Source: Mycobacterium marinum
GTDB lineage: Bacteria > Actinomycetota > Actinomycetes > Mycobacteriales > Mycobacteriaceae
Direction of reading: 5' to 3'
NCBI RefSeq assembly: GCF_003391395.1
Contig: NZ_CP024190.1
Span: 4,216,001-4,280,000, forward strand
Length of the DNA stretch: 64,000 nt
This document shows positions 61,279 to 64,000 of the stretch, one piece after another. Within the stretch, counting starts at the first letter, position 1. Every line of letters begins with the position of its first letter. The translations under genes were made by a program, and so were the position numbers. The notes under the pieces were generated by a model. That model made no database searches. It saw only the letters and a list, made by a program, of their open reading frames with translations, and was not told the DNA's origin.

Positions 61279-64000
61279 CGCTGATACATCGACCCCAGAT
61301 GGTTGGACAGGTCTGCGCCCATGCGGTCCTCTGTCTGGATGGGCGAGTTGTTGTTGTAGGTCAAGTTGTTGTTGATCGTTGTCCCCTGGCCGCCGCTCTG
61401 GTCACCACTGCGCTGGTCGGGGTTGCCCGCGACCTGCTCGGGCGTCAGTCCCGGCGGGAGCCCCTGGCCGCCGGTGGCGCCGTTGATGGCCTGGCCGACC
61501 TGGCCGGCGATGTTCGGCACCTGCGCGTTGACCCCGGCCACCGCCCCGGCGATGCGTCCGAACCAGCCGCCGGAGAAGTCGGCCAGCGCCGACTCGTTGG
61601 GCACGAACGTTTCGAGCAGTCCGCCAACGCCGATACCGGCGGCCTGGGCGCCAAACCCGATAGCCCGGTTGATTTCGTCGATGCCGATTTGGGCAGCCGC
61701 GGAGATGATCGCCCCGGCCGCGCTACCGCCGGCGCCGGCCCCGGGCGCCGCCATGCCAGCGGCTGCACCTGCCGCGCTGATGGCCGTGGGAACGGCGGAC
61801 TGCAGAAGTCCGGGAAGGCCCCCGCCGATGCCGATCCCCTCGCTCTTGGGGATGTTCAGCCCCTGCCCAGGCATGCGGCCCCGCCCGGGTGTCATGGGCC
61901 CGCGGGCCTGCCCCGGCAGCCCAGGACCGCCACCGCCGGGCACCAGCGGGGACTGAGTACCGGGGAAAGGCACGCCGGGAGTTCCGGGGGCGCCGGGGAT
62001 GGGCGAGTCGCCGCCGCCTGGGGCTCCGGGTGTACCGCCACCCCACCAGCCGGGGCCGCCACCGGTGGGAGCGCCGCCGCCCCAACCTGACGGGGCCACC
62101 TGGCCGCCGCCACCGGCGAGCGGTCCGGGCCGCACCCGGGCATGGACGTGATCGCGGTGGTTTTGCGTTCCGCTGCCGCGGTTTTCCATCGGCGTGGGGC
62201 CCTGACCTGGCGTCCATTGCTGCTGTTGCCACAAGCTGTACTCGAGCCCGAGTGGTCCGGCATTGTCCTGTAGGAATTGGTTGATCTGATCGCCGAGCGC
62301 GGCATTGTCGCCGACCATGATGTCCAGCGCCTCACCAGACGAGTGCTCATTGAACGGCGGATCTGGCGGCCGGTAGCCGCCGATGTTGGTCACGCCGAAC
62401 ATTTGGCTGATGAGCGAGCGTAGGGCGGCAGCTCGCGGGGTAAGCGCGCCGTGAGTATCGGTGGTGTGCGGGCCGCTGTAGATGTTGGCGCCGGCCGGGA
62501 CGCCGTAGGAGACGCCGGCCAGGTTTGGCGTACCCGGCATGCCGACACCCGCAACGGGCATGCCGGCGGCGGCATACGGATACTGCCCGCCATAGGGCAA
62601 CACCTGATGCTGGGGGCCGAACGCGCCGGCCCCGGCGGCCATCGCCAGCAGGCCGCTGCCGGCCTCTCCCGGCTTGTACCCCAGACCCTGCTGTACACCC
62701 GAAAGCGCGCCGATCACCGGGGCCGCCGCGAGATTGGCGATGAACTTGGTGATGTTCTCCGCGATCCCCGCCAGTCCCTTGGAGATACCGAAGTCCTGAT
62801 CGAGTTGCGCGCCGATCTGGCCGAGGGTGTCCGCACCCTGGCGCATGTGCTTGGTGTACTTTTCGAGCTCGTTCTGCCGCGCCTCGGCCAAGCGCATCTC
62901 GGCCTGCTGCTGGCTACGCTGAGCTTCGAGCACGTCGTTGCGCGCGTCCAGGATGTCCTCGGCCGTGGCGTTGGCCGTGTGCTCGAGCTGATTGAGCCGC
63001 GCGCGCTTCTCGGCCAGGCGGTGGCGGGACTCGAGGAAGCTGGTCTCGGCGCTGTAGGTGGCCGCGGTCTGCGGCAGGCCCGGAATTCCGGGCGGGACGC
63101 TCATGTCGAAAGGCACCACCGGCGCTTTAGGCAGGCGCGGGCCGCTGGCGCCGCCGGCGGCACCGGTGGGGTCGAGGATCGGGTTACCGGACGGGCCGGC
63201 GCCGGGCGCAACAAACCCTTCGGGCTGATAACCCTTGCCCGGGACCCAGACGTAGGACGGGCCCTTGAGGCCGAAGGGGTAGTACCGCGGCGGTGTCGCC
63301 GATCCCGGTGTTGACCCCGGAGGGACGTACCCGGGCTCGCCGGGCTCGGGCCCGAGGCCACCCTGGCTGCGCGGAATCGAGTTCAGGCCGCTAGTGCCCC
63401 CCTGGGCGAAAACCTGCCGCTGTTGGGTAGTGGCCCCCGGCGGGAGGCCAGTTCCGGCGGGCATCTCGATTTTGGCGTTGCGGATAGCCAGATAGATCGC
63501 GCCGAATTCCGCGGCAACCCCGGCCAGCATCAGCGCGATAGGACCGAAGGCGGTGCCCATTCCGGCCGCGGCTGTTGATGCCGCCTCCGGCAAGGCGCCC
63601 ATGGCCGTATTGAGCGCAGTGACCTTGGTGATGATCCCCGCGATATTCCCCGCGATATTGGCTGCCTTGAACGCTGCCCACGCGGCGATCACTGCATAGA
63701 CCAGGCCCGGATGATCCGAAAGCGCCTTGGCGATTTTTCCGAACACCTCGACCAGTTCGCCGCCGATCGCCGCGGCATTCTTGAAGAAATCGCGAATATC
63801 GTTCTGGTGCTGAGAGACCCATTCGCCGATCTCGTCGATATGCTCGCGTAGGGCTTGCATGATGTCGACGAGCTGATTGGCGTCTTCGGCGGGCTTGCCG
63901 AATATCGCGCCCAGGAAGTTGGCGCCAAGCCGGGCGATGGACGTCTTGACGTTCTCGATCGAGCCGGCCACCGTGTTGTTCATGGCCTTGGCGAATCCCG
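61275..64000 (-). CDS. Tape measure protein, C-terminal part, with peptidase M15-like domain (5' end outside window)
   Basis: An open frame of more than 900 codons reaching the window edge (reading GFAKAMNNTVAGSIENVKTS at the break, a typical tape measure segment). Features include a hydrophobic helical region (IAAWAAFKAANIAGNIAGIITKV), a coiled coil (RLAEKRARLNQLEHTANATAEDILDARN), and a cell-wall peptidase-like domain with EHSSGEALDIMVGD and HRDHVHARV (zinc-ligand pattern of VanY/M15 type). It ends in a Gly/Pro-rich tail with INNNLTYNNN. Such domains help the tail cross the cell wall during infection. Translation overlaps the distal tail gene. Confidence 0.9.
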   Translation of the reverse strand, partial: GFAKAMNNTVAGSIENVKTSIARLGANFLGAIFGKPAEDANQLVDIMQALREHIDEIGEWVSQHQNDIRDFFKNAAAIGGELVEVFGKIAKALSDHPGLVYAVIAAWAAFKAANIAGNIAGIITKVTALNTAMGALPEAASTAAAGMGTAFGPIALMLAGVAAEFGAIYLAIRNAKIEMPAGTGLPPGATTQQRQVFAQGGTSGLNSIPRSQGGLGPEPGEPGYVPPGSTPGSATPPRYYPFGLKGPSYVWVPGKGYQPEGFVAPGAGPSGNPILDPTGAAGGASGPRLPKAPVVPFDMSVPPGIPGLPQTAATYSAETSFLESRHRLAEKRARLNQLEHTANATAEDILDARNDVLEAQRSQQQAEMRLAEARQNELEKYTKHMRQGADTLGQIGAQLDQDFGISKGLAGIAENITKFIANLAAAPVIGALSGVQQGLGYKPGEAGSGLLAMAAGAGAFGPQHQVLPYGGQYPYAAAGMPVAGVGMPGTPNLAGVSYGVPAGANIYSGPHTTDTHGALTPRAAALRSLISQMFGVTNIGGYRPPDPPFNEHSSGEALDIMVGDNAALGDQINQFLQDNAGPLGLEYSLWQQQQWTPGQGPTPMENRGSGTQNHRDHVHARVRPGPLAGGGGQVAPSGWGGGAPTGGGPGWWGGGTPGAPGGGDSPIPGAPGTPGVPFPGTQSPLVPGGGGPGLPGQARGPMTPGRGRMPGQGLNIPKSEGIGIGGGLPGLLQSAVPTAISAAGAAAGMAAPGAGAGGSAAGAIISAAAQIGIDEINRAIGFGAQAAGIGVGGLLETFVPNESALADFSGGWFGRIAGAVAGVNAQVPNIAGQVGQAINGATGGQGLPPGLTPEQVAGNPDQRSGDQSGGQGTTINNNLTYNNNSPIQTEDRMGADLSNHLGSMYQR

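Larger units (their letters stand above)
48881..64000. mobile_element. Prophage, integrase-proximal part (continues past the window)
   Basis: It begins at a tRNA 3'-end fragment and contains, in order, an integrase, small rightward genes, and leftward lysis and tail genes. The order matches a temperate siphophage integrated through an attP beside int: int, lysis, minor tail, tape measure, with head genes expected beyond 64 kb. No repressor, excisionase, terminase, portal or capsid gene is in view. All late genes are tightly packed with ATGA or TAATG overlaps and show no obvious decay, apart from one suspected frameshift near 50.85 kb. Confidence 0.9.

Overview
The window reads as chromosomal DNA of a non-tuberculous Mycobacterium. 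Gene content and order follow the M. tuberculosis Rv2319c-Rv2335 neighbourhood (universal stress protein, rocE, rocD, DDAH-like hydrolase, AsnC regulator, ECF transporter, MarR, then narK1, lppP, stp, mez, cysK1, cysE). A PPE gene, LppP and abundant GTG/TTG starts also fit. Species cannot be fixed from sequence alone; it is not the M. tuberculosis complex, because rocD is one intact gene here and because of two insertions.

Layout. 1-8.6 kb: arginine/ornithine catabolism (rocE-rocD-ddaH-like, translationally coupled, divergent from an AsnC regulator), an ECF-type transporter (EcfT plus a fused S-like/double-ATPase protein) and a divergent MarR regulator. 8.7-15.2 kb: an Rv1747-like FHA-ABC exporter with a destroyed P-loop, a phytase-like lipoprotein, a VIT/CCC1 metal transporter and an acyl-CoA dehydrogenase/oxidase. 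15.3-29.9 kb: a compact biosynthetic cluster made of a flavin-dependent tryptophan-type halogenase, divergent from a 3174-residue NRPS with an acyl-CoA-dehydrogenase domain fused at its N-terminus, a flavin reductase, a CPA2 cation/proton antiporter and a methyltransferase. This cluster is the most novel item in the window. It probably makes a small halogenated, threonine-containing peptide.

30.2-37.1 kb: nitrate transport and assimilation (narK1, lppP, and a nitrate reductase fused to a CysJ-type flavoprotein). 37.6-48.8 kb: a membrane adenylate cyclase, a PPE gene with a coupled small ORF, the Stp exporter, malic enzyme, and a sulfur block (cysK1-cysE-thioredoxin-DUF4395). The sulfur block is preceded by a leaderless polycysteine leader peptide, the signature of cysteine-responsive attenuation.

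48.9-64 kb: one end of a prophage integrated into the 3' end of a tRNA gene. From the attachment site inward come a tyrosine integrase, a few small rightward genes (one a DUF732 membrane protein), then leftward lysis genes (holin-like, DUF2746, LysA) and minor tail genes, with the tape-measure gene running off the window. Capsid, terminase, repressor and the other attachment site must lie beyond 64 kb.
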